A stretch of 64,000 bases of DNA from NCBI GenBank assembly GCA_012719175.1, contig JAAYAX010000011.1, forward strand, positions 62,001-126,000, given 5' to 3'. Under the pieces are notes generated by a model. That model had not been told where the DNA came from. It was given only the letters and a program-made list of their open reading frames with translations, and did no database searches. A program made the translations under genes and the position numbers. Source of the DNA: Methanomassiliicoccus sp. GTDB lineage: Archaea > Thermoplasmatota > Thermoplasmata > Methanomassiliicoccales > Methanomassiliicoccaceae. Of this stretch, positions 34,695 to 46,952 are shown one piece after another (within the stretch, counting starts at the first letter, position 1; each line of letters begins with the position of its first letter).

Positions 34695-35495
34695 ATGATA
34701 TACTTCGGTCCTGCGGGTTACCCTCCGGGAAGCAAGGGTGCGGTCAAGGCCGTGGAGAACGTCAAGGCCCTGGGCCTCGACGCCCTGGAGGTCCAGTTCG
34801 GACGGGGAGTGAACCTCAGCGTGGAGAAGGCCCAGGAACTGGCGCCGCGGGCGAGGGAGCTGGGCATATCGCTAAGCGCCCATGCCCCGTACTACATCAA
34901 CTTCAACTCCGACAAGGAGGGCAAGGCCAAGAGCGAGGATTGGCTCATCCGGTCCCTGCGCTCCGCCGATGCCTTCGGTGGACGCATCGTGGTGGTGCAT
35001 GCCGCCTCCTACATGGGACGAAAACCGGAGGCCGCGACCGCCGCCGTGGTGGAAAGCCTCAAGCGGGTGCGGAAGGTGGCAACGGACGAGGGCCTGAGCC
35101 CCATCATCGGCCTGGAGATCATGGGCAAGACGGGCAGTTGGGGGACCTTCGAGGAGATCGCCGATGTCATGGCCGAGATCGAGGGGGCGGAGCCGGTCCC
35201 GGACTTCGCCCACATCCATGCCCGGGGGCAGGGATGCCTGCGCACCAGGGAGGACTTCAAGGCAGCCCTGGAGGCTGGTCTGGACATGATCCCGGGGAGG
35301 CTGCACTGCCACTTCAGCTGTATCGAGTACACGGCGAAGGGGGAGAAACGCCACCTGCTCTTGGAGGCCAAGGAACCGGACTTCTCCCTGCTGAGCGGCC
35401 TGCTGCGGGAGTGCGGGAGGGACGTCACCATAATCTCTGAGACGCCTGATCCCTCGGGCGATGCGGTGCGCATGAAATCCATGCTGGATGGGTGA
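34695..35495 (+). CDS. TIM-barrel protein of the endonuclease IV / xylose-isomerase-like family
   Basis: 266 residues. IYFGPAGYPPGSKGAVKAVE, LDALEVQFGRGVNLS, SLSAHAPYYINFNSD, VVVHAASYMG, IIGLEIMGKTGSWGTFEEIA, PDFAHIHARGQG and LHCHFSCIEYT give the usual His/Glu/Asp metal sites of AP-endonuclease-2-like barrels. It is annotated in related archaea as an endonuclease IV homologue. A true AP endonuclease would fit beside the OGG glycosylase, though the two genes are divergent, so this is only suggestive. Confidence 0.78.
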   Translation: MIYFGPAGYPPGSKGAVKAVENVKALGLDALEVQFGRGVNLSVEKAQELAPRARELGISLSAHAPYYINFNSDKEGKAKSEDWLIRSLRSADAFGGRIVVVHAASYMGRKPEAATAAVVESLKRVRKVATDEGLSPIIGLEIMGKTGSWGTFEEIADVMAEIEGAEPVPDFAHIHARGQGCLRTREDFKAALEAGLDMIPGRLHCHFSCIEYTAKGEKRHLLLEAKEPDFSLLSGLLRECGRDVTIISETPDPSGDAVRMKSMLDG

Positions 35496-35562
35496 GTCAT
35501 TCTCACTTTGCGTTGGCAGTTCGACAATTATTTAACCAAACAGGGTCTCGTACGTTAGCTTA

Positions 35563-36717
35563 TTGGCCAGAGGTGATGGTCTGTCAGGTACCGCCACTAA
35601 CGATCAGATCGAGGACGATTTCGAGTTCGATTGCCCGGAGTGCGGGACGCATATCCATGGAGAGGTGGACCACTGCCCCAAGTGCGGCGTGGAGTTCGTG
35701 ATAGAAGAGGTCGCGGACATCGAGTGCCCCCATTGTCACGCAACGATATCGGGGGAGAGCGTGACCTGCCCGGAGTGCGGCCGCGACATCGACCTGACAG
35801 AGCCGACCCCTGAGCCCGAGCCGGCACCGGCCCCGCTGCCCCCGGCTCCTGCCCCCCCTGTGAACGCTCCACCTGTGAGCTCTCCTCCTCCCGCGGCGCC
35901 GGAACCGGCGGCGGTCCCAGAGGCCGAATCTCCGGATAAGATCAAGGCGGCCAAGGAGAAGGAGATGAAGGAGGAGTTCTCCGACCTTGTCAACGAGGTC
36001 GGTCCCCTGTTGACCCTGGCCAAGGATTACTCCATAGACACCACGGCCACGCGCAGGCTCATAGATAAGGCCGTGGCCCTGGGAAAGCGCCGGGAGATAG
36101 AGCCGGCGGTGGAGACGATGCGGGAGTGCCGGGGAATGCTGGAGCGTGTGATCACCGACAGGCTGGAACGGGACATAATGTACCTGGAGAACCTGGAGGA
36201 CGTGGCCCGCAAGATGGGCTCCGACCACGAGACCATCTCCAGCAACATCGTCGAATCAAAGGACAGGTTGGCGGAGAAGGATTACGCCGCGGCGTTAGAA
36301 CTGGCACGCTCGGGGAAGCACCAGGCCGAGGTCCTCACAGGGAAGTACGTCGAAGCCCACGAGCTGTACGAGTCCCTGGAAAAGCTGATCCTCAATTCAG
36401 AGCGCTTCTACCTTGACGTCAGGGAGTCGCGCAAGCTCCTCAATGAGGCCCGGGACGCGGGGGAGACCGGGGACTGGAACACCATGGGCATCCTCTCCCG
36501 CAAGGGAAGGGAGGAGCTGAACAGGGCCCTGCCGGACATGCTCGCGGAGGAGCTGCGCAAGGCCAAGCAATCTCTCCTGGAGGCTAAATCCAAGGGCAAG
36601 GACGTCACCTTAATGGTGAAGCTCCTGAAGGACGCGGGCGTGTCCATGAAGAGGGGACGCCACGAAGAGGTCCTGGACCGCCTTATCGAGTTCCGTGCGG
36701 AAGAGAAGAAGCTGTGA
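35563..36717 (+). CDS. Double zinc-ribbon protein with coiled-coil domain
   Basis: 384 residues: zinc ribbons CPECGTHIHGEVDHCPKCG and CPHCHATISGESVTCPECG in the first 75 residues, a Pro/Ala/Glu linker (about 80-125), then a helical region of about 250 residues with charged heptads and regular KxxL/RELL patterns. Soluble; likely an adaptor or scaffold. The start is uncertain: TTG at 35563 is given, but a strong AGAGGTGA at 35570-35577 sits downstream of it and just before an in-frame CTG at 35581. A TATA-like AATTATTTAA is at about 35526-35534. Confidence 0.7.
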   Translation: MARGDGLSGTATNDQIEDDFEFDCPECGTHIHGEVDHCPKCGVEFVIEEVADIECPHCHATISGESVTCPECGRDIDLTEPTPEPEPAPAPLPPAPAPPVNAPPVSSPPPAAPEPAAVPEAESPDKIKAAKEKEMKEEFSDLVNEVGPLLTLAKDYSIDTTATRRLIDKAVALGKRREIEPAVETMRECRGMLERVITDRLERDIMYLENLEDVARKMGSDHETISSNIVESKDRLAEKDYAAALELARSGKHQAEVLTGKYVEAHELYESLEKLILNSERFYLDVRESRKLLNEARDAGETGDWNTMGILSRKGREELNRALPDMLAEELRKAKQSLLEAKSKGKDVTLMVKLLKDAGVSMKRGRHEEVLDRLIEFRAEEKKL

Positions 36718-38571
36718 TCACGGCCGCACCGACTCCAGCTCCCGCTCGATGATCGAGCGCTCCTGGAGCCTGAGGCTCTCCGGGCTGATGGACACCACGA
36801 AGATGGCCTGGCGCTCCGAGACCGTGTCCACCATGGCCCGCAGGAACCTCACTACGCCCTCGAAGGTGGCGTTGCTTATCAGGTAGTGAAGATCGTCCAG
36901 GACCACGATCGAGGGACCGTCCAGGCGCATATGCTCCTCCGATAGCATGACTATCTTCTCCAACGAAGGGGGCACGGTCTTGACCTTCTTGGACTCATGC
37001 TCAGTCAGCCAGTAGATCTCCGCCTTTCGGCCAGGGATCTTCTCCCGCACCGAGTTGGGGTTGCTGCGGCTGAACACCAGGCCCCGGTAGCCTTCGTCCA
37101 GCTTGGCGGCCATCAGCTCGTAGGTGAGCTCGGGTCGGGACTCCTCCACCACATAGGAGCGGTGCTCCTCCAGCCTGGCCTTCCGGACGTGGGGAACGGC
37201 CTTCTCGGTCCCCAGCACCTCACGCGCTATGTCCAGGGTGATCTCGGAGCGCATGAGGGAGGCGAACGCGAGGACGCGGTTCATGCCTCCCTCGAGCTGT
37301 CGCACATTGTCCGGGCACCTCTCGGCCACGAAGGCCATGACATCGTCGGGGATCTCCAGCTCAGCATCGCTGGCCAGCCTCTGGAGGATGGCCAGCCTGC
37401 TGGGATGGTCCAGGGGCCCGATGTCCACCACCAGGCCCGACTCCACCCTAGAGGTCAGCCTCTCCAACAGCGCGGGGATCTCCCGCGGGGCGCGGTCGGC
37501 GGTGATGACGATCTGTATCCCTGTGGGCACCAGCTTGTTGATGACCTTCAGCAGCTCCTCCTGCACCCGGTCCTTTCCCGAGAGGTACTGGAGGTCGTCT
37601 ATCAGCAGCAGGCCGGTCTGCTCCAGCTCCTGCCTGGGGCCCTCATAGCGGTTGCCGATGGACTGCAGATACTCCTCGTCCAGGGACTCCAGAGGCAGGT
37701 AGGTCACGCTCAAGCTGGCGTCGATGCCCTTCAGCAGGTGCCCGATGGACTGGAGGAGATGGGTCTTGCCCAGCCCCGTCCTGCCGTGGATGAAGAGGGG
37801 ATTGTACAGATAGCCTGGATCGGCGGCGACCGCGCGCGCCGCCGCCTCCGCGAAGCGGGACCCGCTCCCCACCACGAACGAGTCGAAGGTGAACCGCGGG
37901 TCCATCCTCGGTATCAGCACCTCAGGCGGCTCGCCCTCGCCCGGCGCGCACTTGGGGCAGTAACCCAGGAGGTCCACCGGTCCACCGCATCTCTCGCACG
38001 TTCCTCCGCTGGTCACGTTGGAGCGCATCTTGTGGTACTGTAGGATCAGGTCGTACACGCCCTTGGCCTGCTGGTCCACCTTCTTGCGGTCGGCATCCTC
38101 AGTTGCCGACGAGCCCAGGAGGTCCGCCCCCCGCTGCCCTCCGCCCTGCTCCCCGCGCAGCTTCTCCTGTCGGATCTCGGCCGGCGGCATGGGCCTCCGG
38201 GGGGCCTCCAGCTTCTTGATCCGGGCCTTGGGGAACAACTGCTCGAAGTCCCGCAGGTTGACGTCGCCGTGCAGGGTGATGACCGCCTCGGGCTGGGCCG
38301 CGTCCGCGAACATGTACTCCGTGGCCCTGTCCCCCAGGAACCATATCTCCTCCATGCCATAGGGCTGGAAGACGTTGAGGCAGAAGGTGGGCGCCCCGCT
38401 GGCGAAGGAGAGCAAAGCCTCCGAGCGGTCGCCCTCCTTGGACAGGCTGATCTTAAGGTACCCTGTGAACGAGGCGGCCTTCACACGGCCCAGTGCTTCT
38501 CTTAAGATACCTTCACCTCCCTTCCAACGGGAGACGACCTGTCCCTGCGGTACACCCAGTTCCAGAAGCAC
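36718..38571 (-). CDS. DnaA-like AAA+ ATPase fused to DUF4388-like, zinc-ribbon and DUF835 domains
   Basis: About 617 residues from GTG 38571. Residues about 20-120 are like DUF4388 (LREALGRVKAASFTGYLKIS); 190-208 a zinc ribbon CERCGGPVDLLGYCPKC; 228-470 a bacterial-type DnaA AAA+ core with RFTFDSFVVGSGSRFAEAAA, YNPLFIHGRTGLGKTHLLQSIG (Walker A), LLIDDLQYLSGKDRVQEEL (Walker B) and QIVITADRAPREIPALLERL; 494-615 a DUF835 domain (EIYWLTEHESKKV, IVVLDDLHYLI). DnaA domain IV (DNA-binding HTH) is absent. Archaea normally use Orc1/Cdc6, so this is more likely a signalling or chaperone-like ATPase. The start is unclear: a Met codon at 38694 would overlap the tRNA, and GGAGGTGA at 38513-38520 precedes an ATC codon. 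Confidence 0.75.
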   Translation of the reverse strand: MLLELGVPQGQVVSRWKGGEGILREALGRVKAASFTGYLKISLSKEGDRSEALLSFASGAPTFCLNVFQPYGMEEIWFLGDRATEYMFADAAQPEAVITLHGDVNLRDFEQLFPKARIKKLEAPRRPMPPAEIRQEKLRGEQGGGQRGADLLGSSATEDADRKKVDQQAKGVYDLILQYHKMRSNVTSGGTCERCGGPVDLLGYCPKCAPGEGEPPEVLIPRMDPRFTFDSFVVGSGSRFAEAAARAVAADPGYLYNPLFIHGRTGLGKTHLLQSIGHLLKGIDASLSVTYLPLESLDEEYLQSIGNRYEGPRQELEQTGLLLIDDLQYLSGKDRVQEELLKVINKLVPTGIQIVITADRAPREIPALLERLTSRVESGLVVDIGPLDHPSRLAILQRLASDAELEIPDDVMAFVAERCPDNVRQLEGGMNRVLAFASLMRSEITLDIAREVLGTEKAVPHVRKARLEEHRSYVVEESRPELTYELMAAKLDEGYRGLVFSRSNPNSVREKIPGRKAEIYWLTEHESKKVKTVPPSLEKIVMLSEEHMRLDGPSIVVLDDLHYLISNATFEGVVRFLRAMVDTVSERQAIFVVSISPESLRLQERSIIERELESVRP

Positions 38572-38653
38572 GGCTACCAAGAGAATAACGTGGAGTCGAT
38601 TTAAAGTGTTTATGTCCTCGTTAGTGGACCAGCATAATCGACCACGGTGGAAA

Positions 38654-38663
38654 CCTATAAATT
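38654..38663 (+). promoter_or_regulatory. TATA box for tRNA-Thr
   Basis: CTATAAATT lies about 30 bases before the tRNA 5' end at 38690, the normal spacing for an archaeal tRNA promoter. Confidence 0.55.
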
Positions 38664-38689
38664 GAGGGATGGCTTGATGGATTTCGTCC

Positions 38690-38792
38690 GCCACTGTAGC
38701 TCAGCGGCAGTTCCAGAGGTCCTCTGGGACCGCGAAAGAGCGACAGTTTCGTAAACTGTAGGTCGGGGGTTCGAAACCCCTCAGTGGCTCCA
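38690..38792 (+). tRNA. tRNA-Thr(CGT) with an intron in the D loop
   Basis: Acceptor GCCACTG/CAGTGGC, D stem GCTC/GAGC, anticodon arm ACAGT-TTCGTAA-ACTGT with CGT anticodon (reads ACG), T arm with TTCGAAA loop, discriminator T and encoded CCA at 38790-38792. The D arm is interrupted: 38703-38737 folds into a bulge-helix-bulge (see intron). After removal of 26 bases the D loop is AGCGGCAAA, keeping A14, GG18-19 and A21. The thiC stop lies 3 bases beyond the CCA end on the other strand. Confidence 0.9.
38710..38735 (+). other. Predicted tRNA intron (26 nt) with bulge-helix-bulge in the D loop
   Basis: GCGG (38704-38707) pairs with CCGC (38730-38733) as the central 4-bp helix. Three-base bulges CAG (38708-38710) and GAA (38734-38736) flank it on opposite strands. 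The inner helix TTCCAGAG/CTCTGGGA (38711-38718, 38722-38729; one G-U pair) has a 3-base loop; the outer helix is the D stem. Cutting after the second base of each bulge releases 38710-38735. This is an exact match to the substrate of the archaeal tRNA splicing endonuclease. Position in the D loop is not the usual 37/38 site. Confidence 0.85.
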
Positions 38793-38794
38793 TC

Positions 38795-40057
38795 TCACTC
38801 CCTTTTCAGGTACTCCTTGACTATCTTGATGGCGCACACATCACCGCACATCGAGCACCCCTCGCTCTCCTCGGTGGTCCCCCGGGCGCGGTACTCCCTG
38901 GCCTTCTTCTCATCGATGGCCTCGCGGTACATGCCCGGCCAGTCCAGCGCCTTGCGGGCGGTGGACATCCGAAGGTCCCGGTCCCGCCCCCGGCCCCGGG
39001 CCACGTCCGCGGCGTGGGCGGCGATCTTGCTGGCGATCAGCCCCTCCTTGACGTCCTGGGGCGTGGGGAGGGAGAGGTGCTCGGCGGGGGTGACATAGCA
39101 CAGGAAGTCCGCGCCGTGGTAGGCGGCGATGGCCCCCCCGATGGCCCCGGTGATGTGGTCGTACCCTGGGGCGATGTCGGTGACCAGGGGACCGAGCACG
39201 TAGAAGGGGGCGCCGTCGCACACGCTCTTCTCCAGGCGGACGTTGGCGGCGATCTGGTCGATGGGCACATGACCCGGGCCCTCCACCATGGTCTGCACCC
39301 CGGCCTGGCGGCTGCGCCTCACCAGCTCCCCCAGGTTCAGTAGCTCCTGCACCTGCGCCGCGTCGGTGGCATCATGTATACACCCGGGCCGGAAACCGTC
39401 CCCCAGGGACAGGGCGAACTGGTGCTCCTTGGCCAGGTCCAGGAGGTAATCGAAGCTCCGGTAGAGGGGGTTCTCCTCCCCGTTGTGCAGGATCCACGCC
39501 ACCAGGAAGGACCCGCCCCGGGAGACCACATCGGTGACCCGGGGGGTGCGCTTCAATCGCTCCACGGCCTCCTTGGTGATCCCGCAGTGCACCGTCATGA
39601 AGTCCACACCGTCCTTGGCGTGCTGCACGATGCCGTTGAAGATGTCGTCCTCGTCCATGTCCACCAGCGCCCCCTGGCGGGCCATCCTCAGCCCCGTCTG
39701 GTAGATGGGCACGGTGCCCACGGGAAGAGGGCAGGAGGCGATGATCTTCCGGCGGATGGCGTCGATGTCCCCGCCGGTGCTCAGGTCCATGATGGCATCG
39801 GCGCCGTACTCCATGGACAGGCGGACCTTCTCCAGTTCCTCCTCCACTTCCACGCGGTCTCGGGACGTGCCCACGTTGACGTTCACCTTGACGCTCAGAC
39901 CCTCCCCTATACCACAGGCTCGGGGACCGTGCACGGGGTTGAACGGGATGACCACCCTCCCCTCCCGGACCCGCCGGGCGAGTACGCTCTCCTCAAGCCC
40001 CTCCTTGCGGGCCACCTCCTTGATCTGCTCCACGTAGGGTTCGACCGAAACGACCAT
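38795..40057 (-). CDS. thiC: Phosphomethylpyrimidine synthase ThiC
   Basis: 420 residues. VVIPFNPVHGPRACGIGEGL, SMEYGADAIMDLSTGGDIDA, FMTVHCGITKEAV, SRGGSFLVAWILHNGEENP, GDGFRPGCIHDATDAAQ, TMVEGPGHVPIDQI and the C-terminal cluster motif CSMCGDVC (CxxCxxxxC with the upstream Ser variant) are those of ThiC. It makes the HMP-phosphate part of thiamine from AIR using a radical SAM-like reaction. I saw no TPP riboswitch in the 5' region. The archaeal form lacks the N-terminal domain of bacterial ThiC, which fits the shorter length. Confidence 0.95.
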   Translation of the reverse strand: MVVSVEPYVEQIKEVARKEGLEESVLARRVREGRVVIPFNPVHGPRACGIGEGLSVKVNVNVGTSRDRVEVEEELEKVRLSMEYGADAIMDLSTGGDIDAIRRKIIASCPLPVGTVPIYQTGLRMARQGALVDMDEDDIFNGIVQHAKDGVDFMTVHCGITKEAVERLKRTPRVTDVVSRGGSFLVAWILHNGEENPLYRSFDYLLDLAKEHQFALSLGDGFRPGCIHDATDAAQVQELLNLGELVRRSRQAGVQTMVEGPGHVPIDQIAANVRLEKSVCDGAPFYVLGPLVTDIAPGYDHITGAIGGAIAAYHGADFLCYVTPAEHLSLPTPQDVKEGLIASKIAAHAADVARGRGRDRDLRMSTARKALDWPGMYREAIDEKKAREYRARGTTEESEGCSMCGDVCAIKIVKEYLKRE

Positions 40058-40270
40058 CAGCTATCGTCAAATCCTAAGTCCATCAAACTAAAAGACATTT
40101 CCGCCCCCGGGGGTACCGGAGATTATAAAAAAAGCGCCTCCGAGCACCACTTTCCCCTCATGTCGCCGACAGTGGTTTTACTTATATAGCCAGATGTAGT
40201 TCGAAGGGTATTAATACATAGAGACTATTACATTGATGGTCGAAGTAGGAGAAGGGATGCACAGCTTCTA

Positions 40271-43551
<3,281 letters not shown>

Positions 43552-43561
43552 AGGTGATCAC

Positions 43562-46102
43562 ATGACAGATACCAACGAATCACAAGAGGCTCCAAAGACC
43601 CCGGCCCGGGAGATCATCCGCCCCATCGAGCAGGAGATGAAGAAATCGTATATCGACTACGCGATGAGCGTCATCGTCGGCCGCGCGCTCCCGGACGTCC
43701 GGGACGGGCTCAAGCCGGTTCACCGCAGGATATTGTATGGCATGTACGATCTGGGCATGGCCTCAAATAAACCTCATAAGAAGAGTGCCAGAGTAGTCGG
43801 CGAGATTTTGGGAAAATACCATCCACACGGTGACTCCGCAGTCTACGACGCCCTGGTGCGCATGGCCCAGGACTTCTCGCTACGGTACACGCTCATCAAC
43901 GGTCACGGCAACTTCGGGAGCGTGGACGGCGACGAGGCGGCGGCCATGCGTTATACCGAGTGCCGACTGGAGAAGGTGGCCGAAGACCTGCTTATGGACA
44001 TCGACAAAGAGACCGTGGACTTCACCGACAACTTCGATGCCTCGCTGAAGGAACCGGTGGTGCTCCCATCGAAGGTGCCCAACCTCCTGATCAACGGCTC
44101 CTCGGGCATCGCCGTGGGCATGGCGACCAACATCCCGCCCCATAACCTCCGGGAGATATGCGACGCCCTCATCCACCTGATCGATGAGCCGTCGGCGGAC
44201 AACCTCGACCTCATGGCCTTCGTCCGGGGGCCGGACTTCCCCACCGGGGGCATAATCTACGGTACCAACGGCATCATCGAGGCCTACTCCACCGGAAAGG
44301 GCCGGTTGAGGGTGCGGGCGCGGACCAACATTGAAGAGCATGAAGGTAAGAAGCGCATCATCGTCACCGAGATCCCCTACCAGGTCAACAAATCGGCCAT
44401 GATCGAGAACATCGCCGAGCTGGTCAAGGACAAGAGGATCGAGGGCATCACCGACCTGCGGGATGAGAGCGACCGCGACGGCATGCGCGTGGTCATCGAG
44501 CTGCGGCGCGACGCCATGGAGGAGATAGTTCTCAATCAGCTGTTCACCCATACCCAGATGCAGGTTACCTTCGGGGTCATCAACCTGGCCCTGGTCAACA
44601 ACGAGCCCAAGGTCCTCACGCTCCGGGACATGCTCCAGGCGTTCGTAGATTACCGCAGGATGGTCGTCATCCGGCGCACCCAGTACGACCTGCGGCAGGC
44701 GCAGGCGCGGGACCATATCCTGCAGGGACTGATCAAGGCGGTGGACTCGCTGGACGAGGCGGTGCGCATCATCCGGGAGGCTCGGACCACCGACGACGCG
44801 CGGGACGGCCTCATGAAGAGGTTCGAGCTGGACGAGGTGCAGGCCAAGGCCATCTTGGACATGAGGCTCCGGGCCCTCACCGGCCTGGAGATCGAGGACC
44901 TGAGGAAGGAGTTCGCGGAGATAGAGCAGAGCATCCGCGACCTCGAGGCCATCCTGGCCGACGAGTCCAAGGTCATGGGCATCATCAAGGCCGAGCTGGC
45001 CGAGGTCCGCGAGGCCTACGGCGACGAACGGAAGACGGAGATAGTCATCGACACCGGCGAGCTGGACATCGAGGACCTCATCCCCAACGAGGAGATGGTG
45101 GTCATGATCTCCAGCGACAACTACATCAAGCGCCTGCCGCTGGACACCTACAAGCAGCAGCACCGCGGCGGTCAAGGCCTTCTGGGAATGGAGACCAAGG
45201 AGGACGACCGCGTGGTGGACCTGTTCGTCACCATGACGCACAACACCATCCTGTTCTTCACCGACCGGGGCCGGGTGTACCAGCTCAAGGCCTACCGCAT
45301 ACCGGTGGCCGGGCGGCACTCCAAGGGCAAGCCCATCGTGAACCTCCTGCCCAAGCTGGAGGAGGGCGAGAAGGTGGAGAACAACCTCCCCCTGGATGGA
45401 CTGGGGGACGGAGTGGACCTGATGTTCGCCACCAGGAACGGCATCGTCAAGAGGACCGCCCTCAGGGAGTACCGCAACATCCGCTCCAACGGGATCATCG
45501 CCATAAGCCTGGAGGACGGGGACTCGCTCGTGGACACCAAATTGGTCCAAGGGGACGACGAGATAGTCCTGGCCACCCAGAACGGGCAGGCAGCGCGCTT
45601 CGACGCCTCGGAGGTCCGCACCGTGGGGAGGCCGGCCATCGGGGTCATCGGCATGCGCCCCGAGCCGGGTGACGAGATCGTGAGCATGGCCGTGGTGAGG
45701 CCGGAGGACAAGCTCCTCAGCATCACCGAGAACGGCTACGGCAAGATCTCCCTCGTCTCCGATTACCGCAAGATCCACCGCGGAGGGAAGGGCGTGATCA
45801 CCATCAAGACCACCGACCGCAATGGCAAGGTGGTCTCGGTGAGCACCATCGCCGATGACGATCAGATCATCCTCACCACCGTGCAGGGAAATGTGATCCG
45901 AACCCGGGCGGAGGAGATCCGCACCATGGGCCGCTCCACCCAAGGGGTGACCATAATGGGCCTCACCAATGGGGACAAGATCACCGCGGTGGCCCGCCTG
46001 GTGCGAGCGGAGGAGGAGATGAAGGTGGCGCACACCGAGTCCAAGGAGGACGCGTCCATGCTCCCGATGGAAGAGGACAGAGAGGACGACGGCGAAACAT
46101 GA
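43562..46102 (+). CDS. gyrA: DNA gyrase subunit A
   Basis: 846 residues from ATG 43562 ([20 protein letters not shown]), preceded by [60 protein letters not shown] and [12 protein letters not shown] with the active-site Tyr are typical. The C-terminal beta-pinwheel carries the gyrase box [19 protein letters not shown] and repeated blades, so it should be a true gyrase rather than a Topo IV. Cotranscribed with gyrB. Confidence 0.95.
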   Translation: MTDTNESQEAPKTPAREIIRPIEQEMKKSYIDYAMSVIVGRALPDVRDGLKPVHRRILYGMYDLGMASNKPHKKSARVVGEILGKYHPHGDSAVYDALVRMAQDFSLRYTLINGHGNFGSVDGDEAAAMRYTECRLEKVAEDLLMDIDKETVDFTDNFDASLKEPVVLPSKVPNLLINGSSGIAVGMATNIPPHNLREICDALIHLIDEPSADNLDLMAFVRGPDFPTGGIIYGTNGIIEAYSTGKGRLRVRARTNIEEHEGKKRIIVTEIPYQVNKSAMIENIAELVKDKRIEGITDLRDESDRDGMRVVIELRRDAMEEIVLNQLFTHTQMQVTFGVINLALVNNEPKVLTLRDMLQAFVDYRRMVVIRRTQYDLRQAQARDHILQGLIKAVDSLDEAVRIIREARTTDDARDGLMKRFELDEVQAKAILDMRLRALTGLEIEDLRKEFAEIEQSIRDLEAILADESKVMGIIKAELAEVREAYGDERKTEIVIDTGELDIEDLIPNEEMVVMISSDNYIKRLPLDTYKQQHRGGQGLLGMETKEDDRVVDLFVTMTHNTILFFTDRGRVYQLKAYRIPVAGRHSKGKPIVNLLPKLEEGEKVENNLPLDGLGDGVDLMFATRNGIVKRTALREYRNIRSNGIIAISLEDGDSLVDTKLVQGDDEIVLATQNGQAARFDASEVRTVGRPAIGVIGMRPEPGDEIVSMAVVRPEDKLLSITENGYGKISLVSDYRKIHRGGKGVITIKTTDRNGKVVSVSTIADDDQIILTTVQGNVIRTRAEEIRTMGRSTQGVTIMGLTNGDKITAVARLVRAEEEMKVAHTESKEDASMLPMEEDREDDGET

Positions 46103-46109
46103 GCCAGAT

Positions 46110-46140
46110 ACCGCCGATAAGGCGGTGGGTCCACTTTTTT
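46110..46140 (+). terminator. Hairpin plus T-run after gyrA
   Basis: ACCGCC-GATAA-GGCGGT forms a 6-bp stem with a 5-base loop at 46110-46126, followed by TTTTTT at 46135-46140. It looks like a hairpin terminator for gyrBA; the T-run itself runs into the TATA-like region of the next gene. Confidence 0.55.
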
Positions 46141-46165
46141 AATTTTATCGTCGCAACCTTTTTAA

Positions 46166-46900
46166 TTGGTTGTAGTTTTGAATGTCCGGGGTAAGACTAC
46201 GCTAACCGACTCCATACCGGGGCTCGACCGGATATTCCGGTCGGACATCGAAGCACCAAAGGTGATACTGGTCACCGGCCCTCCGGGCTCGATGAAGACC
46301 AGCTTCTGCTACTCGGTCATGTCGAACTATCTCGAGAAGTCTGGCGAAGTCGGCCTCTACGTGACGCTCGAGGAGACGACGGCCAGCCACCGCAATAACA
46401 TGCAGAGCCTGGGCATCGATCCCAGCCCTAACATGGAGATATCGGACATCACCGACCTCCGGGAGCTGGACGACGTCATCGAGGAGGACAGCCCGACCGA
46501 CTACATCCAATTCATTGAGCAGACCATAGAATATTACAAGAAGAAGCATGGGGAAAAGTTCTCCGTCTTCACCCTGGACTCCCTGGGAGCCCTCTATTCC
46601 CTGATGGAGCACCAGGAGAACATGCGTAAGAAGATGTTCTATTTCTTCAAGACCCTGCGCGATCAGAACCTGATATGCTTCATCGTTATGGAGCGTGTGC
46701 GCGGGGGCCCGTCCGATCTAATGGGGAACGAAGGATTCCTGGTGGACGGCATCATCGAGCTGGGCCTCGACCGAAACAAGGGGAAGTTGGTCCGGTTCAT
46801 TAGGGTAGAGAAGATGAGGGCCTGCAAGCACAGTATGGAAAAGCATACAGTGGAGGTCGGGGAGAGCGGGTTGAACGTCCTGGGGCCGTCCCTGGGATAA
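46166..46900 (+). CDS. KaiC-like RecA-superfamily ATPase
   Basis: 244 residues. LTDSIPGLDRIF is the KaiC-type entry, followed by Walker A VTGPPGSMKTSF and Walker B FSVFTLDSLGAL. GPPGSMKT has Ser-Met in place of the usual Gly-Val but keeps Lys-Thr. Single domain, cytoplasmic. The start is uncertain: TTG 46166 is given, with another TTG at 46178; T-rich TATA-like sequence covers 46135-46165. It precedes the coiled-coil zinc-ribbon gene by 52 bases and begins the block that runs into surface-protein genes. Confidence 0.75.
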   Translation: MVVVLNVRGKTTLTDSIPGLDRIFRSDIEAPKVILVTGPPGSMKTSFCYSVMSNYLEKSGEVGLYVTLEETTASHRNNMQSLGIDPSPNMEISDITDLRELDDVIEEDSPTDYIQFIEQTIEYYKKKHGEKFSVFTLDSLGALYSLMEHQENMRKKMFYFFKTLRDQNLICFIVMERVRGGPSDLMGNEGFLVDGIIELGLDRNKGKLVRFIRVEKMRACKHSMEKHTVEVGESGLNVLGPSLG

Positions 46901-46952
46901 TGTCGCGATCGCGCGGACCGCCTTGTTGGCAAGGATCAATGGAGGGATACAC

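Noticed and set aside
36718-38571. DnaA-like protein as contaminating bacterial DNA
   Set aside because: It has a DUF835 domain typical of archaea and is flanked by archaeal genes and an archaeal-type tRNA in one contiguous sequence.
38571-38694. Extending the DnaA-like gene to an ATG at 38694
   Set aside because: It would run into the tRNA-Thr acceptor on the other strand and place the promoter inside the tRNA. A later start fits the TATA-like ACTTTAAATC near 38601 better.
38690-38792. tRNA-Thr as a tRNA pseudogene because of the D-arm insertion
   Set aside because: The insert has a perfect bulge-helix-bulge, and all other arms, the anticodon and the encoded CCA are intact.
43880-46033. 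A 717-codon open frame on the strand opposite gyrA
   Set aside because: Long antisense frames are common opposite GC-rich genes. It lacks motifs and gyrA is unambiguous.
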